DNA of 64,000 nucleotides, taken from the NCBI RefSeq assembly GCF_914767665.1, contig NC_059505.1, positions 33,973,506 through 34,037,505 on the forward strand, written 5' to 3'. A program made the position numbers and the translations under genes. The notes under the pieces were generated by a model. It was not told the origin of the DNA. It ran no database searches and saw only the letters and a list, made by a program, of their open reading frames with translations. Numbering within the stretch: position 1 is the first letter of the stretch; every line of letters begins with the position of its first letter. Shown piece after piece: positions 37,501 through 49,091 of this stretch. Source of the DNA: Harmonia axyridis (lineage: Eukaryota; Arthropoda; Insecta; Coleoptera; Coccinellidae).

Positions 37501-40500
37501 TGGATAATTTTTTAGAGTTCATATTGAGGGTTTTCGGGTTTGAATCCTAGTCATCTTGATTGCATCTATTCCGTCTTACCACTGTTCTGCCAACATCACT
37601 AATAACTAAGCAGGTACAAACGATCTAAACCCAAAATTCAGTACAGATCTGCTAAGCGGCGTTCAATAAGACCATAGTAACACAGATTTCATGTTTAAAA
37701 AGGAAATTCAAATCAAAGGAAAAGTTCAAGGACAGATCCTTCAAGGAGATGCGCTTCTCTTTGAGAGATGTGTCCTTAAACTTTTCCACAGATTGGATCG
37801 CTAGAATTATGTTAGTTTGTGAATTATTAATTAATCCTATATTCTGAGTGAATAAATTATTGAATTCTTATGAGAGTTTATTTATAAATAGCAAATGTTC
37901 GTTTACTACCAGTGGAAAATTTGTTGATAATGAATTCATGTTATTTGTGGAGATAACGTAGATTCATATAAATTTTATTTATAACCGAAATATATTAAAT
38001 ATTATCAAATACCTTGTAAACAAATATTTTATTCTCTATTAATAAACTTTTTTGAATGTATGCTCTAACTATTAATGAATATATTAAATATAAATCTGCT
38101 GTAATAGTTGTGAATAAATAACCTCCAAATAAGTGCTTTATTAATAAAAAAATATGGATTCCTCTCAGTGTATTTTAGGGCGGGCCAGTAGAATTTTAGG
38201 GGGGATCCGAGCCCCCTCTGCCCCCCTTAGCGTCACCACTGCTCATAAATTGAATTGATTGGCTCGAAATCTTTCGACTTCACGTCAGTGCTTTTCTCGT
38301 TTTTTTATGTGAGTTTTTTTCGTGAGTTAAGAACTCTCGGATCTCCTTTCAAAACCTTACAAATTACCATTGTCGAATAAATCCTATCAATCTCAGCAGA
38401 AATGTCTCGACATCAAGAACATGTCGCCACAAAATTACTCCATTTGTCAGAGCACGTAATCTTTCTGAGAATTCCTCTTTTGTCATCGTTATTCGCTGTA
38501 ATCAGATTAGCGCTGGAGAGTGCAGTTAACGACTACATTATCTTTTTGTCGATAAACCAGTTATCATTACTCTTTTACTGTATTTCATTGTCGCGCTACT
38601 GGTTTCGTGGAACAAATTTATATTCAACATGGGTTCGACTCAATTTGGGTTTCATGAAACCGAATTTGAAATTTGTCGTAAATCTGGCTGGATTGTTTTA
38701 TACGTATTTTACGATTTCGGGGATATCGCCTGTTTATTTCTTGGAGGGTGATGTCTTGAAGCGTGCTTGCTGTTTCTGCCTTCTTGAGTGTCTTCATCGA
38801 AAATCGTCACGTTTGAACATTTGGGAACAGTCTAGATAAATTTCTTGAATTCTGTACCTACTCGTTTTATTCTGACACATCTTGTAGAACAAAATATTGC
38901 AAGAATATCCCAGATTCGTACAGACATAATTATATTTTATTATTATATGTTTGTACTCAGAACTCTCTTGTCACTAATTAATCTATTTTCTGCCAAATTT
39001 GTGATACTGTAAACAGTTCTGCCATAATACACATTTCTCAATACGAAATATTCCAATAATTGGAGTGAAAATTCAGCGAATTACAGAAAATAATGTGTAC
39101 CTACTCGTACAGAAGGCTCATTTCTGATACAAGTTCATACCAAATATGATTGAAATCGGATATGACTAGTAGAATTTGAAGTTGTTAAAAGGACCAAATT
39201 TATTTTTCTCTAATTCTGTGGTTATTCCGTTCATTCTTCCACATCTTGTAGAACAAAATCGTGCGAGAATATATCAGAAAAGCACAGTTTTCATGGTTAT
39301 ATTTTATTATTCTATGTTGGCACTCCGAACTTTCCGCTACGGCTTTATCTGTCAATTCATCAAATTGCCTTAAAGAAATTAGTTCTCCCAACCAACATTT
39401 TTCAATGCAAAAATCACTAAATTATATTTATGGAAATATGTCATTAATTTCAATGAAAATGCAATGAATTAGAGAAAATAATGTATAATACTCGTACAGA
39501 AGGCTCATTCTACCACTCGTTCATTCCAGAACTCGCCACTTCGTGGCTCGTTTTTGAATTTTGAACTCGTGGAAGAATATCAATGCCTTCTGCACTTGTA
39601 TTATAAATAACTATTATCGAAAAAGTAATCATAAACCCAAGAAGAAGAGATCAAATTTTAAAGCATTCAAATATAGATCAAACCTTTTCAAAATGAATAA
39701 TATGTTTCTGCAATTCGGTTTTATGTTGATAGACAAAGAATATTAAAGAGAGAAGAGCATTTCCTCCCAATTTACTTCAACAGTAATCACAGTAAATCTA
39801 TTAGATTCAACCTCAGAGTAATGAACATAGATCGAGGGAGCATATGTCAATTTCAGAAAGCAAATTTTGTCCCCAACATGAACTAACAAATTTGACATGA
39901 TGCGCGCGGAAATGAAAACATATCAGCTATACGATATTTCACGAGTTTCTCCACAAAGAACGCACTTCTTATGTCCCATAGTGAATCAACGTTTCATATT
40001 AACTCAAAATATATTGAGATGAAAACCTTAATTCGACAGTTAGGAAAAATATCGAATTCTAAATATTCAAATTTGCATATTCCATCGGGAATCACTCAAA
40101 TAAATATATTTCATTGAATATAATATACATTCATAATGATATAGTAAAATTGTGGATTTGAAAATATATCACAATCCGACAACGTAATCTAACCAAGTTC
40201 GGGACATGTAAAAATTGCGTACTTCCTCTATCTATGTTTATTACTCTATAGATTCAACGTAACGTTTCAAAATTTTTGACACAAATTTCAAATGTACGAA
40301 AAAAAATTATAAATTATAAAGGTCTAGTAGGCTTAGAAAAAAACAATTCTCTTGTAATCCTCAAGAAACTCCAAATTATCAAAAAGATCCAGTAAGTAAG
40401 CTGGGATGAATAAATTAATTAAGAGTCTTGATACTCATTTACCCAATCTGTAGCGAAGATTAATGAAGATTTGAAAAACTGGTATAATCATCTCAAAAAA

Positions 40501-43500
40501 ATTGAACTACAAGAAACACTGGTGTGTATCAAAAACAAAGCGTTTGTGGGATCATGTTTAAAGGACTTTTTTTTCTTTTAAAACTATCCAAGCAATCTCC
40601 AATTTTGTTTTGTACCTTCAGTTCAGGAACATCCTGTATATTGTAAAATAGCACAATGTGAGAAAGGTTGACCATAACTACATCTTCCAAAAATTGAATG
40701 ATCTTGTTTGTTAACTTGACATAGAAAAAATCATTTTACCGAAAGTTTTAAAAGTGAAATGAGAAAAATAATAGAGGAAACTATCAAGGCGTTACGGTGT
40801 ATCCAAACACATAGTTGCTCCAAGACGAATTCATTTTGCAAATAACAAAGTCATAGCAATAGGCAATGAGTGGTAAAAATGAAATTTTGTGGTTTATAAA
40901 GCTTTTTCGAACCCGCCCTAAAAATGTGCCATAAAAATGTTTTTTCTTTTTGGAATGAAATGAAAAAATTTGAGCCAAAACTAATGAGACTACTAAAATG
41001 GATAAATTTCAATTCCATGATGTCAGCTTTTTAAGAAATGAAGTGTAACTAAATAAATATACAAAAACTTACACTTCTGTCGTGGTAGTTGCTGACCGTG
41101 TCATGGAAGAAAAGACCAGCTATCAGCGCGGCGATATTGGCAGTATAGCTAGCTACGAATATCACAGAAAATCCACCCCAAACGTTGATCAGGAACTTAT
41201 TGGGCCAACTCTTCGGCGCCTTGAATGCTACCAGATGCCCACAAAGCAAGCCCCACATAACCCAGAGGGCAGAACTCATGCTGAAGTTCTTGGAGCGTTG
41301 TCGACCCCAAGGGTTGAGCCCAAAAGGCGACAACCACTCGTAGATGGCCACTGCAACTGCTGTTATGTTCAAGCTGAGGAAGATCGCTATCCATAGCTCC
41401 GGAGAGAAAGGTAGAAGGAAGGCCAACAGCGGTATGTCAGATTTTTGCTGAGGTGCAGCTAGAAAGGACACTCCACTGAAGAAGTACGGCACACTGAAGT
41501 CAATAACCTCGCTTCTGGCACTAGACACGCTGAGCGCTGCAAAACTCATATGGGCAGCACCTGAAACTATATCTCCGACGATACCATTCCACTTTTTCTC
41601 TAACACTGCCTCCTCTTCGTCTCCATCGTAGCTATCGGTTATCCTTTCTAGTTCCCTGAATGTGTAACCAGCCCGTTTCTTTGCAACGTCCCTGCTCTTT
41701 CTCCATTTCTTCTTGACAAACGTCTGGGAACCAAACATTCCATCCGCCACTATGTATAACCTGAAATCGAACTCCAATTCTTGAGCTATATTTTCCAGCA
41801 AGTCCATAGCCAAACCGTAGCAGCAGTTGGTCTTGTACTTGAACTTTTGGAAGGGTAGGAATGGTTCTTTCTCTTCCTCGTATTCTACGTTGTAGTAGTC
41901 TGAGTTTTTGGACTCTTTCATGGATTCTTCCTTTTCTTCTTCTTCGTCTTCTAGTCTTCGCATTTCGTTGAAGACAAGGGTGAGGTTGTCTTTGTCGGAT
42001 GTTAGGACACGGTGACAAGGAAGACCTGAATTTGAAAAAAAAGATAACCAAACAACTCATCGATGAGATTTTATAATAAAAAGTTTACCTCGAAGACACT
42101 GTCCATCCTCATCTAATTCACTCTCCATGACGAACGGTGGTGAAAGAGCTGTAACTACCCTAAAGGCAGTGCGAGCCCTGGACGAAATTGCAGATATTGA
42201 AAGATCACCACCTGGCCAAACTATAGTATCCAGACGAACCGACCTTCCAGATACTAAACCAACTCTTTTCCATCGAACATGATTCTGCTGAGTACTATTC
42301 CTACCTGAAAAATTTGAAATAATCATACAACCTTCATGTGGAATCAGCTTCTTTTGATATAGGTAGATCAGAGTTCAGCACGGACAACTCCCAGATTTCA
42401 AAAGTATCTTGAAGAATAAGTGTGAGAAATATTAGGTGCGCAACTAAGTTCCCGCTGTTTATGAATAGATGGCTCTAGCAGTAAGTGCTGGTCGATTTTG
42501 ATTTGACATATCCAAAACGTCATTAACCTAGCTTAGACATATGGTAAACAAATGGTTTTTACACATTGGTGATTTTGTTTTGGCAGCATATACTTTTGGT
42601 TGTGTGAATAAGTCTGATTTTGTGCCAAATAATCGTTTTTTGCGGGGAGTGTTGGTTTTCTTTTTTCATTCGAAGAAAATGGTGGCTGAAGCGCCTCGAG
42701 AGCTTCAAAAAGTTTACGAAGATGCTGATCTCCACTTAGAGGACAACAAAAAATGCCTTGATTGGTGGATTTTTACGTCACTTTAACCTTGATGGTATTC
42801 GAGCTCCATCAAAAATATGGAGAAAAATTGTAGCTAACGATGAGAAATACTTTCAATGATTCATTTGTGAGCATTTATTCACAATAAAGTTGCATATTCA
42901 TAAAAAAAAAACAGCGGGAACTATAGTTACGCACCTTATACAAGTTTCTTGAGATGTTTTGGTGTGTAGACGATATTTTTCAGTTTTCCTTACCTGTTTC
43001 GCCTTTGTTATTTATCGTCGAATTATTCGTTTCCTTTGTTGTTTTCTCAGAAATAAGGTTTAATATTTCGAAGTTTGCAACTAATGATTTGTCCACTTTG
43101 TCAACGCCAATTTCTTGTGTGAATTTTTTTCCTGCTAGAGCGTCAGTACAGGTTGTTCTGAGTATTCTGAAATAGAATTAGGATGTGTTAGAGGACTGAA
43201 AAAATTTTTTCAGAAAAATAGTCAGCAGAATTTGTGCCCTTACAGGATATATTACCGGTATTTGGGACAAGAAATGGCACAATTTATAAAAACAAACGCA
43301 CAAAAAAGGTAATCCATCCAAAGGGGATAGAATGTCCTAACTGACATGGGAAGTTCTGGATGATAGGGAAACAGAAGATAATTAGACTTCCTCTTCCTTA
43401 TGGACCTCTTATATGAGGCCATTCAGTGAACTATTCCACATTATTGGGTTTGCGAAAATAGAGACAACCCATACGGCGAAGGGTATGCCGAGCAACTCTA

Positions 43501-46500
43501 CATTTAATGGCCTAGTTTAATCTAATAGTTCATCGAATAATCTTGTTGAAATGTTCCATTAATGCCAACAGAGTTGTGAAATTGGAAGTGGAGATATCAT
43601 TCGTTCCTCGTCATTTGATTAATGTAAATCATGAAAAGAATATGGTTAGCTAAGCTACTTGGAAATTAGTATTTTGTTTTAATACATTTAGTGAAAATGT
43701 TACTCTTTCGAGAGGCTCTTTTTTGTTTTCTTTGGATGTGGTATTAATGCTGACTAGTGTAGTATCAAGAGCTCATACGAAAAAAGTAGAATTTCATTAT
43801 GGCTCACACAGACATGACAAAGGGAGTTTTCCTAGAGATTTCATTTTGTTGATAAATAATGGTTTAATGTCTGTACATAAACATATTGAATTAATTTCAC
43901 GGCCTTCAGACAATTTTTCAATTCACTGTGGAGAATCTTCAATTTCCTTGATAGCTCAAAGGCGAGAGTATTGGAGTAGTAATTCGGAGATGGCGGGTTC
44001 GAGTCCGGCTCGGGGAGGTACTTTTTTCTGAATTGAAAAATTGTTTGAATGCCATGAAATTTATTTAATATTTTATTTTTTGTTGATGAATCTGCAATTG
44101 GTAAACCCGCCATTCCATCAGTAGCAAAGTATGTAATGAACGAACTCATCCATTGACAATCTAGTATCAACTTTTTGTTTTCCATCGACGCATCCAGTTC
44201 ACCATAGAATAAATAGAGAAATTGCCTTGGTTTTTCCAGACTTGTTATTCGAGATGATAGTGGATCTCTGTTGGCTAGTGGCCCTCTAATTTGGACGTTT
44301 GATGAATTATATATCAGACACGTCAAGATCTTACAAAGTTTGTACCATAAAAACTTGATTCACGTATCAAAATATGTCAGTTACAACCGAGTTCACGAAG
44401 AAAATTTTACAACAGTTAGAGAAATTTTGAGGATGAACAAAGTTATAATGGAAAACAAACAGTTTACCATTGACGATATAAATCGCCCAGAAGACCAGAG
44501 AGCTCGATACTTGGGAACGATGAAAGAGAAATCAAGAACAACAAATGGGCATTTTATAATATCGCTCTCTATTTTCCAAATCAAAAGAGTCATTCCCGCT
44601 GAATAACCAATCTAATGGGGTATATAAAAATCTAACCTGGGATGCTTAAAATGTTAAAAAGGGCATTCAAAACTACTCCTAAAACTTAAACACAACGAAT
44701 ATGATTGAAATCAGAAATTCAGGGATACGATAAGAATAATACTCTTTGCTGCTGGATCGTTCGAGAAGTAATGAAGCTTACTTCAGTTACTGTTAATAAT
44801 TTATCATAAATGAAAAAAACTTATTACTCTTTTTGAATATTAACTCTTCTAACTTCTTGAAAGTCTCTAGAAAGCTCTTTTCTGGAAAAATTGTATCATT
44901 CCACAATAGAATAAAATAACAACCTTCCAAAATGAAGAGAAACATTTCTTTCCAGATCCTTTGTAGGTGTCCAGCAGTTCGAAGATCCAAATCGATGATT
45001 GAGATCCTCAAAGTTGAAACTGGAGTCATTGAAGGCTGTTTTTAGAGCAACAGCCAGCAATCTAACAGCGCCTTTGACCAGATGCCTATCCACTTTCACC
45101 GGAAGAGGTCTGAGGTAAAGCAGACCTGCAGGAAGCTCTAATTGGGAATCGGTTTCAACGTGGATTATCGATTTTATTTCTTCCGGGTGGGGTTTTCTCG
45201 ATTTCGGGCCCCTGGTTTCGAAATCCCGATTGAGCAAGAGGTATCTATCGTTACGAAGGAGATAACTTAAGTGGGCATCATTCATCTCGTTTTTGGTGAG
45301 GCTGCGTTTGGTGCGTTCTTCGAGGTCTACATCTTTGCGGTTCTTGGAGGCTTCTTTTTCTTTGTCTTCCTCGGTGGTTTCTCTGAAAAATAAAAGAGAA
45401 GAGTTCGGTAAGTATCGCATCGATTGAGTTGATAACTTGTGTCTTCATACACTATTAGTACACCTAGCAGACATATATTCTATAACTTGACCTCTACTTT
45501 GACCTATACCCTGTCAGGGGCCCATAACCTATTGCCTCAAATATCATAAAAATGGATCTATCCGTTCTTGAGTTCGAAAATGACGAAACTAAGTAAACCC
45601 ATATCACACTAGGCTTTTTGATGTCTCTTTTGACGTCCATTTCTGGGCTGATTTTGCTGACAGTTGTCTTGTACGATTAAACTATGCTTTTTTGACTATT
45701 TTTTCAGGTCTTCAAATGACATAGTTAACTTTTGACTTGACTCGATTTCAGATATTAATTGCTTGACTTGATATCAAGCTACATGATATTACTTCAGCTT
45801 GATAAGCAAGCATTGCAAGGCATATATTTCTGCAAGCTCGTGCGCGCTTAGTTAAAATAATCATCTACAAAGGATGAATAAGTACCTAATACTTCGAAAA
45901 TTTGAAAAAATTTAAAGTTCCTTCATGAGAATTTTGTACCACTTTATCTCATTGATTCGATCACGAAGATCACGAGAATGCATACATTTGGGTGTCCATT
46001 ATTTCAGAGATTATAGGTGATGAACTGAAATTTTCAAAGAGAATTTGATAATTTTCTCGAGGCTGCCACTTCACCTAGACGCAAGATACGGGATTTAAAT
46101 CTCATAATATTGTAGATCAAAGCTCGATCTCTGAAAGACGTTTTTGAAAAAATTTAAAGTTCCTTCACGGGAATTTTGTACAACTTTATCTTATTGATTC
46201 GATCACGTAGATCACGAGAATGCATGCAGTTGACCGATTAGTCCATTATTTCAGAGATCATTTGTGATAAATTGAAATTTTCAAAAAAATTTTCACCATT
46301 TTCTCGAGGCTGCCACTTCTCCTGAACGCAAGATACGAGCTTGACATCTCATAAAATTGTAGTTCGAAGATCGATCTCAGAAAAACGTTTTCATTCGATG
46401 GGTCTGGACAAATATTTCAGAAGTTAAAACGATTTTTGTATACAGATTCAATTTTTACTGATTTCTTCCAAAATTCCGAATTCAAATTTGTTTGAACTGT

Positions 46501-48261
46501 GAGAGCTACGGAAAATCAGTGAGCGATGTTAGAATTGACGAACCCTAATTATCAGAATTTTGGACTCAACTGAAAATTTTTATGTCGAAAACTTTTTGTC
46601 AAATTTTCCATAACTAACCCTTAGAAAATTTGAAAAAGTTTACAGTTCCTTCATGGGAATTTTGTAGAACTTTATCTTATTGATTCGATCACGTAGATCC
46701 CAAGAATGCATGTTGTTGGCCGATTAGTCCATTATTTCAGAGATTATATGATACAAACTGAAATTTTTGAAGAAAGTTCGACAATTTTCTCGAAGCTGCC
46801 ACTTCTCCTAGACGCAAGATACGGGCTTGGATTCTCTTAACATTGTAGGTCAAAGATCGATCTTAGAAAAACGTTTTTATTCTTTCATTCGATGGGTCTG
46901 GGACAAATATTTCAGGAGTTATAACGTTTTTGGTATAGAGATTCAATTTTTACTGATTCCTTTCAAAATTCCGAGTTCAAATTTCCTTGAACTGTGGGAG
47001 CTACGTGAAATCGGTGAGCGGTGTTAGAATTGACGATCCCTAATTATCATAGTTTTTGACTCGACCGAAAATTTTCATATCGAGAAATGTTTGATAAATT
47101 TTCCATGAGCAGGTGACCTTGATATCGATCTTCCAAGTTTATTCAAGAAATCTTCCATAAATCGAGCAAATGAAATGGCTTGGCTTTATGGAATAGACAA
47201 ATTCCTGACGGGACCACGTGGTGAAAGTTCTGAAGATATTCACGAATGATGAAAGAAGCACGAAAATCTTTTCCCAAACAGGACTAAAATAGCCAAACAT
47301 TTTTTATCTTCAGCTCCTGTTGCAAGACATTTTTCCAGAGCTGCCCTGACTGTCACAAAAACCCGCACCAAATCAAAAAAGACAAAAAATCCATAATATG
47401 CCTCATATGTCTTTAATTCTGGATGAAAATTAATGTGATCAAACAGTGCTAGCGGATGTTTGGCAATTTTATGAAACTATATTTTTCTTTTAATTCATAT
47501 TTCGTTATGTTTCATAGTGATTTCATTTATGTTTTCATTTCAAAATAGTTGATATTTTTGGTTCTTTTAGACTATTAGTTTTATAAATAAAAGTGTTTTT
47601 TGCTAGGTTTCTTCAAGTACTTGATAGAGAAATATTTCAATAGACATTGAAAACCTATTTGACTTGAACTTGAAGTAGCTTGAATATCGAGTCAAACTCG
47701 GTAAAACCGTGAATATCTACTTTCATTACGTCTGTAAAAGATGTTAGTCACTTCTTATGAACAAATTTCTTATAACTGTCTTTATTTCAGTGTAATGTCT
47801 GAAGATAAGTGAGATTACGAAACTTATAAAGTCATCACACTCTTTAGCATCCAGTCACCGAATATAATATAATAACGAAACATAAGCTAAATTTCCGTCA
47901 GATACGTGAATGTAACATAAAATTGGACATCAATAATAATAGCAATAACTTATGGGCCCCTACCCCCCAGAAGTCGTAAGCCAGTAATATACCCTTTCAG
48001 ATATACGGAATATATACGGCAACGTACCAGCCCTTTGGCGTCCTTTATGGCAATGATCGCCGTTTCCTCTCAGTTCTGGAATATATATGAGATGGGACCT
48101 ACCTAAAACTAATATTGGCCGAAGTGTCAATCCATAACCAAACAAAATGTCCATCCATCATGTTGAGTCGTCTCGCGTCCTTCAGTATCCTCATTGCCGA
48201 TGTTTTATCGCTCAACAGAACGACCACTCCCCTCGTAGAGCGTGAAATATCAGCCAGTTTT
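31530..48261 (-). CDS. Nmdar2: NMDA-type ionotropic glutamate receptor subunit 2 (GluN2-like), 3' ten exons; 5' end not found
   Basis: Exons read on minus: 48261-48103, 45382-44924, 43166-42994, 42304-42089, 42025-41073, 36172-35891, 35635-35342, 33606-33487, 33065-32995 and 32916-31530. All join in frame and give 1,370 aa plus a missing N-terminus. Order: end of the amino-terminal domain (LLSDKTSAMRIL..FVWLWID), S1 glutamate-binding half with RSEVIDFSVPYF, M1 (PELWIAIFLSL), pore loop WVMWGLLCGHLVAF, M3 with the SYTANIAAL gating motif, S2 (QRVGAPRASAAEYYVQ, DILIADTPILDYY), M4 (GVFILLGFGVLLGVLILI), then a tail with KSKAQFFEMIQEIR and a 460-residue Ser/Lys-rich exon ending SAQPP. It forms a Ca2+-permeable synaptic channel with GluN1 (family knowledge). 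There is no ESDV-type PDZ end as in vertebrate GluN2. The S1 region has long acidic and basic insertions. Introns hold many transposons. One donor (33486, GTTTGT) is unusual. Confidence 0.92.
33950..34440 (+). repeat. Two diverged copies of a ~160-bp repeat in an Nmdar2 intron
   Basis: 33950-34110 ('agggttgtccaagtttgcag..') and 34277-34440 ('aagggttttccaagttccta..') share order and wording, including 'gtcgaattggttga'/'gtcgatttggtcac'. The rest of the 33607-35341 intron shows nothing recognisable. Confidence 0.5.
36270..36631 (+). mobile_element. Tc1-like transposase C-terminal fragment in an Nmdar2 intron
   Basis: Reads FIYQDDKAPPHRTRRVQ, a stop, then MNWSANSPDLNPVENVWDYL and a terminal helix ending RRSGNTVL. 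These are the second catalytic Asp block and the PDLNPxExxW block of Tc1 transposases. 5'-truncated and antisense to the host gene. Confidence 0.8.
36786..38247. mobile_element. AT-rich ~1.46-kb segment bounded by short inverted repeats
   Basis: The left ATGAACAATGGCGACG matches the complement of the right end (ATGAGCAGTGGTGACG). Both ends have nearby G/C runs ('ggtggccaaggggg', 'gagccccctctgcccccc') in an otherwise AT-rich interior. No open frame; probably a nonautonomous element. Confidence 0.45.
38402..38839 (+). CDS. Unrecognised 145-aa open frame in an Nmdar2 intron
   Basis: The longest unassigned frame in the intron, starting MSRHQEHVATKLLHL with several hydrophobic stretches (IIFLSINQLSLLFYCISLSR). 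No family recognised and no splice or promoter support. It is antisense to Nmdar2 and next to repeats, so transposon debris or chance is likely. Confidence 0.2.
   Translation: MSRHQEHVATKLLHLSEHVIFLRIPLLSSLFAVIRLALESAVNDYIIFLSINQLSLLFYCISLSRYWFRGTNLYSTWVRLNLGFMKPNLKFVVNLAGLFYTYFTISGISPVYFLEGDVLKRACCFCLLECLHRKSSRLNIWEQSR
38865..39125 (+). repeat. Old copy of the long-inverted-repeat family
   Basis: Diverged match to the interior and right arm of the element at 48544-49091 ('cttgtagaacaaaat..', '..ctactcgtacagaaggctca'). Confidence 0.5.
39205..39613 (+). mobile_element. Partial long-inverted-repeat element
   Basis: Interior plus right arm of the family described at 48544, ending 'cttgtattataaataactat'. 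The left arm is missing. Confidence 0.7.
39812..40250 (-). mobile_element. hAT-like nonautonomous element, copy 1
   Basis: Terminal repeats CTCAGAGTAATGAACATAGA and (inverted) TATAGAGTAATAAACATAGA, flanked by a perfect 8-bp duplication GATTCAAC. The interior matches copies at 50389 and 55609 in the opposite orientation. No transposase frame. Confidence 0.8.
40251..41072. other. Intron stretch with nothing recognised
   Basis: AT-rich, short frames only, between a hAT-like element and the Nmdar2 pore exon. Confidence 0.5.
42435..42936 (+). mobile_element. Internally deleted mariner with both inverted repeats, in an Nmdar2 intron
   Basis: The left end GGTGCGCAACTAAGTTCCCG and the right end, complement of CGGGAACTATAGTTACGCACC, form terminal repeats next to TA. 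A remaining frame reads FFHSKKMVAEAPRELQKVYE, like a mariner N-terminus, and the end keeps 'gctccatcaaaaatatggag'. Most of the transposase is gone. Confidence 0.8.
43945..44016 (+). tRNA. tRNA-like sequence, Thr(AGT)-like, probably a pseudogene or tRNA-derived repeat
   Basis: 72 nt fold as a tRNA. Acceptor TCCTTGA/TCGGGGA pairs 7 of 7 with two wobbles. D-arm GCTC..GAGA pairs 3 of 4. The anticodon arm has loop GTAGTAA (anticodon AGT). T-arm GCGGG TTCGAGT CCGGC pairs 4 of 5. The B-box GGTTCGAGTCC is perfect and a T6 run follows within about 6 nt. Position 32 is G and the anticodon stem relies on wobbles, which suggests decay. It lies in an Nmdar2 intron on the opposite strand. Confidence 0.45.
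45895..47100 (+). repeat. Tandem repeat of a ~480-bp unit, 2.5 copies, in an Nmdar2 intron
   Basis: Units begin near 45900, 46143 and 46625 with 'aaatttaaagttccttca' or a close form, then 'gattcgatcacg', 'cgaggctgccacttc' and 'gacgcaagatacgggctt'. The first unit is a half copy (about 240 bp). Confidence 0.8.
47150..47400 (+). mobile_element. Possible hAT transposase C-terminal relic
   Basis: In broken frames it reads RTKIAKHFLSSAPVARHFSR and AALTVTKTRTK, resembling the hAT dimerisation segment (family: KYL..P..S..SER.FS.AG...T..R). Frameshifts and stops are present. It lies directly after the tandem repeat, which may be part of the same element. Confidence 0.4.
47420..48102. other. Intron stretch with nothing recognised
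   Basis: AT-rich sequence between the hAT-like relic and the Nmdar2 exon 48103-48261. Confidence 0.4.
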
Positions 48262-48385
48262 CTGGAAAAATAGAGGTGATAAGACAAGTGCACGCGAGAT
48301 GATATTGTTCTTGTCAGGAGAATGGATGTTGGTCATATGTCGAGATTCGTTTCGGATAAAAATGAAGCGGTTGTGACGGTTCAAT

Positions 48386-48543
48386 CTGTGGGTATGAGGG
48401 AAATATGTTGGATGGTATTTTTGAAGCCGTTACTTCTATAGAGTTTTGGCTGCGATATTTCTTGATATGGTGGACATCCAATGCGAGAAACATAGATGGA
48501 ATGTCTTTAGTTAAATAAATATGAAATGATGGGGTCGTTTGAA
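48386..48543 (-). repeat. Repeat R, copy 1
   Basis: About 155 bp matching 50155-50311. On the minus strand both copies stay open in one frame containing HHIKKYRSQN and KIPSNIFP. Origin unknown; possibly a duplicated upstream part of Nmdar2 or a dispersed element. Confidence 0.6.
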
Positions 48544-49091
48544 TATAGTTATTTATAATACAAATGCAGAAGGCATTGATATTCTTCCACGAGTTCAAAA
48601 TTCAAAAACGAGCCACGAAGTGGCGAGTTTTGGAATGAACGAGTGGTAGAATGAGCCTTCTGTACGAGTATTGTACATTATTTTCTCTAATTCTGTGGTT
48701 ATTCCGTTCATTCTTCCACATCTTGTAGAACAAAATCGTGCGAGAATATATCAGAAACGCACAGTTTTCATGGTTATATTTTATTATTCTATGTTGGTAC
48801 TCCGAACTTTCCGCCACGGCTTCATCTGTCAATTCATCAATTTGCCTTGAAGAAATCAGTTCTGCCAACCAACATTTTTCAATGCAAAAATCACTAAAAT
48901 ATATTTATGGAAATATTTCATTAATTTCAATGAAAATGCAATGAATTAGAGAAAATAATGTATAATACTCGTACAGAAGGCTCATTCTACCACTCGTTCA
49001 TTCCAAAACTCGCCACTTCGTGGCTCGTTTTTGAATTTTGAACTCGTGGAAGAATATCAATGCCTTCTGCACTTGTATTATAAATAACTAT
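48544..49091 (+). mobile_element. Complete long-terminal-inverted-repeat element (548 bp)
   Basis: It begins ATAGTTATTTATAATACAAA and ends with the near-complement ATTATAAATAACTAT. Arms of about 130 bp include the palindromic 'aacgagccacgaagtggcgag'. The interior of about 250 bp has no transposase. Relatives are at 2150, 38865, 39205, 49092 and 56145. Confidence 0.85.

Noticed and set aside
37535..37560. B-box-like 'gggtttgaatcctag'
   Set aside because: No A-box, acceptor pairing or anticodon arm could be built around it.
41632..42060. 142-codon minus-strand frame
   Set aside because: Out-of-frame shadow of the Nmdar2 S1 exon; lacks receptor motifs.
43841..44326. 161-codon minus-strand frame and a 102-codon plus-strand frame over the same stretch
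   Set aside because: They cross the tRNA-like sequence and show no domain; treated as chance.
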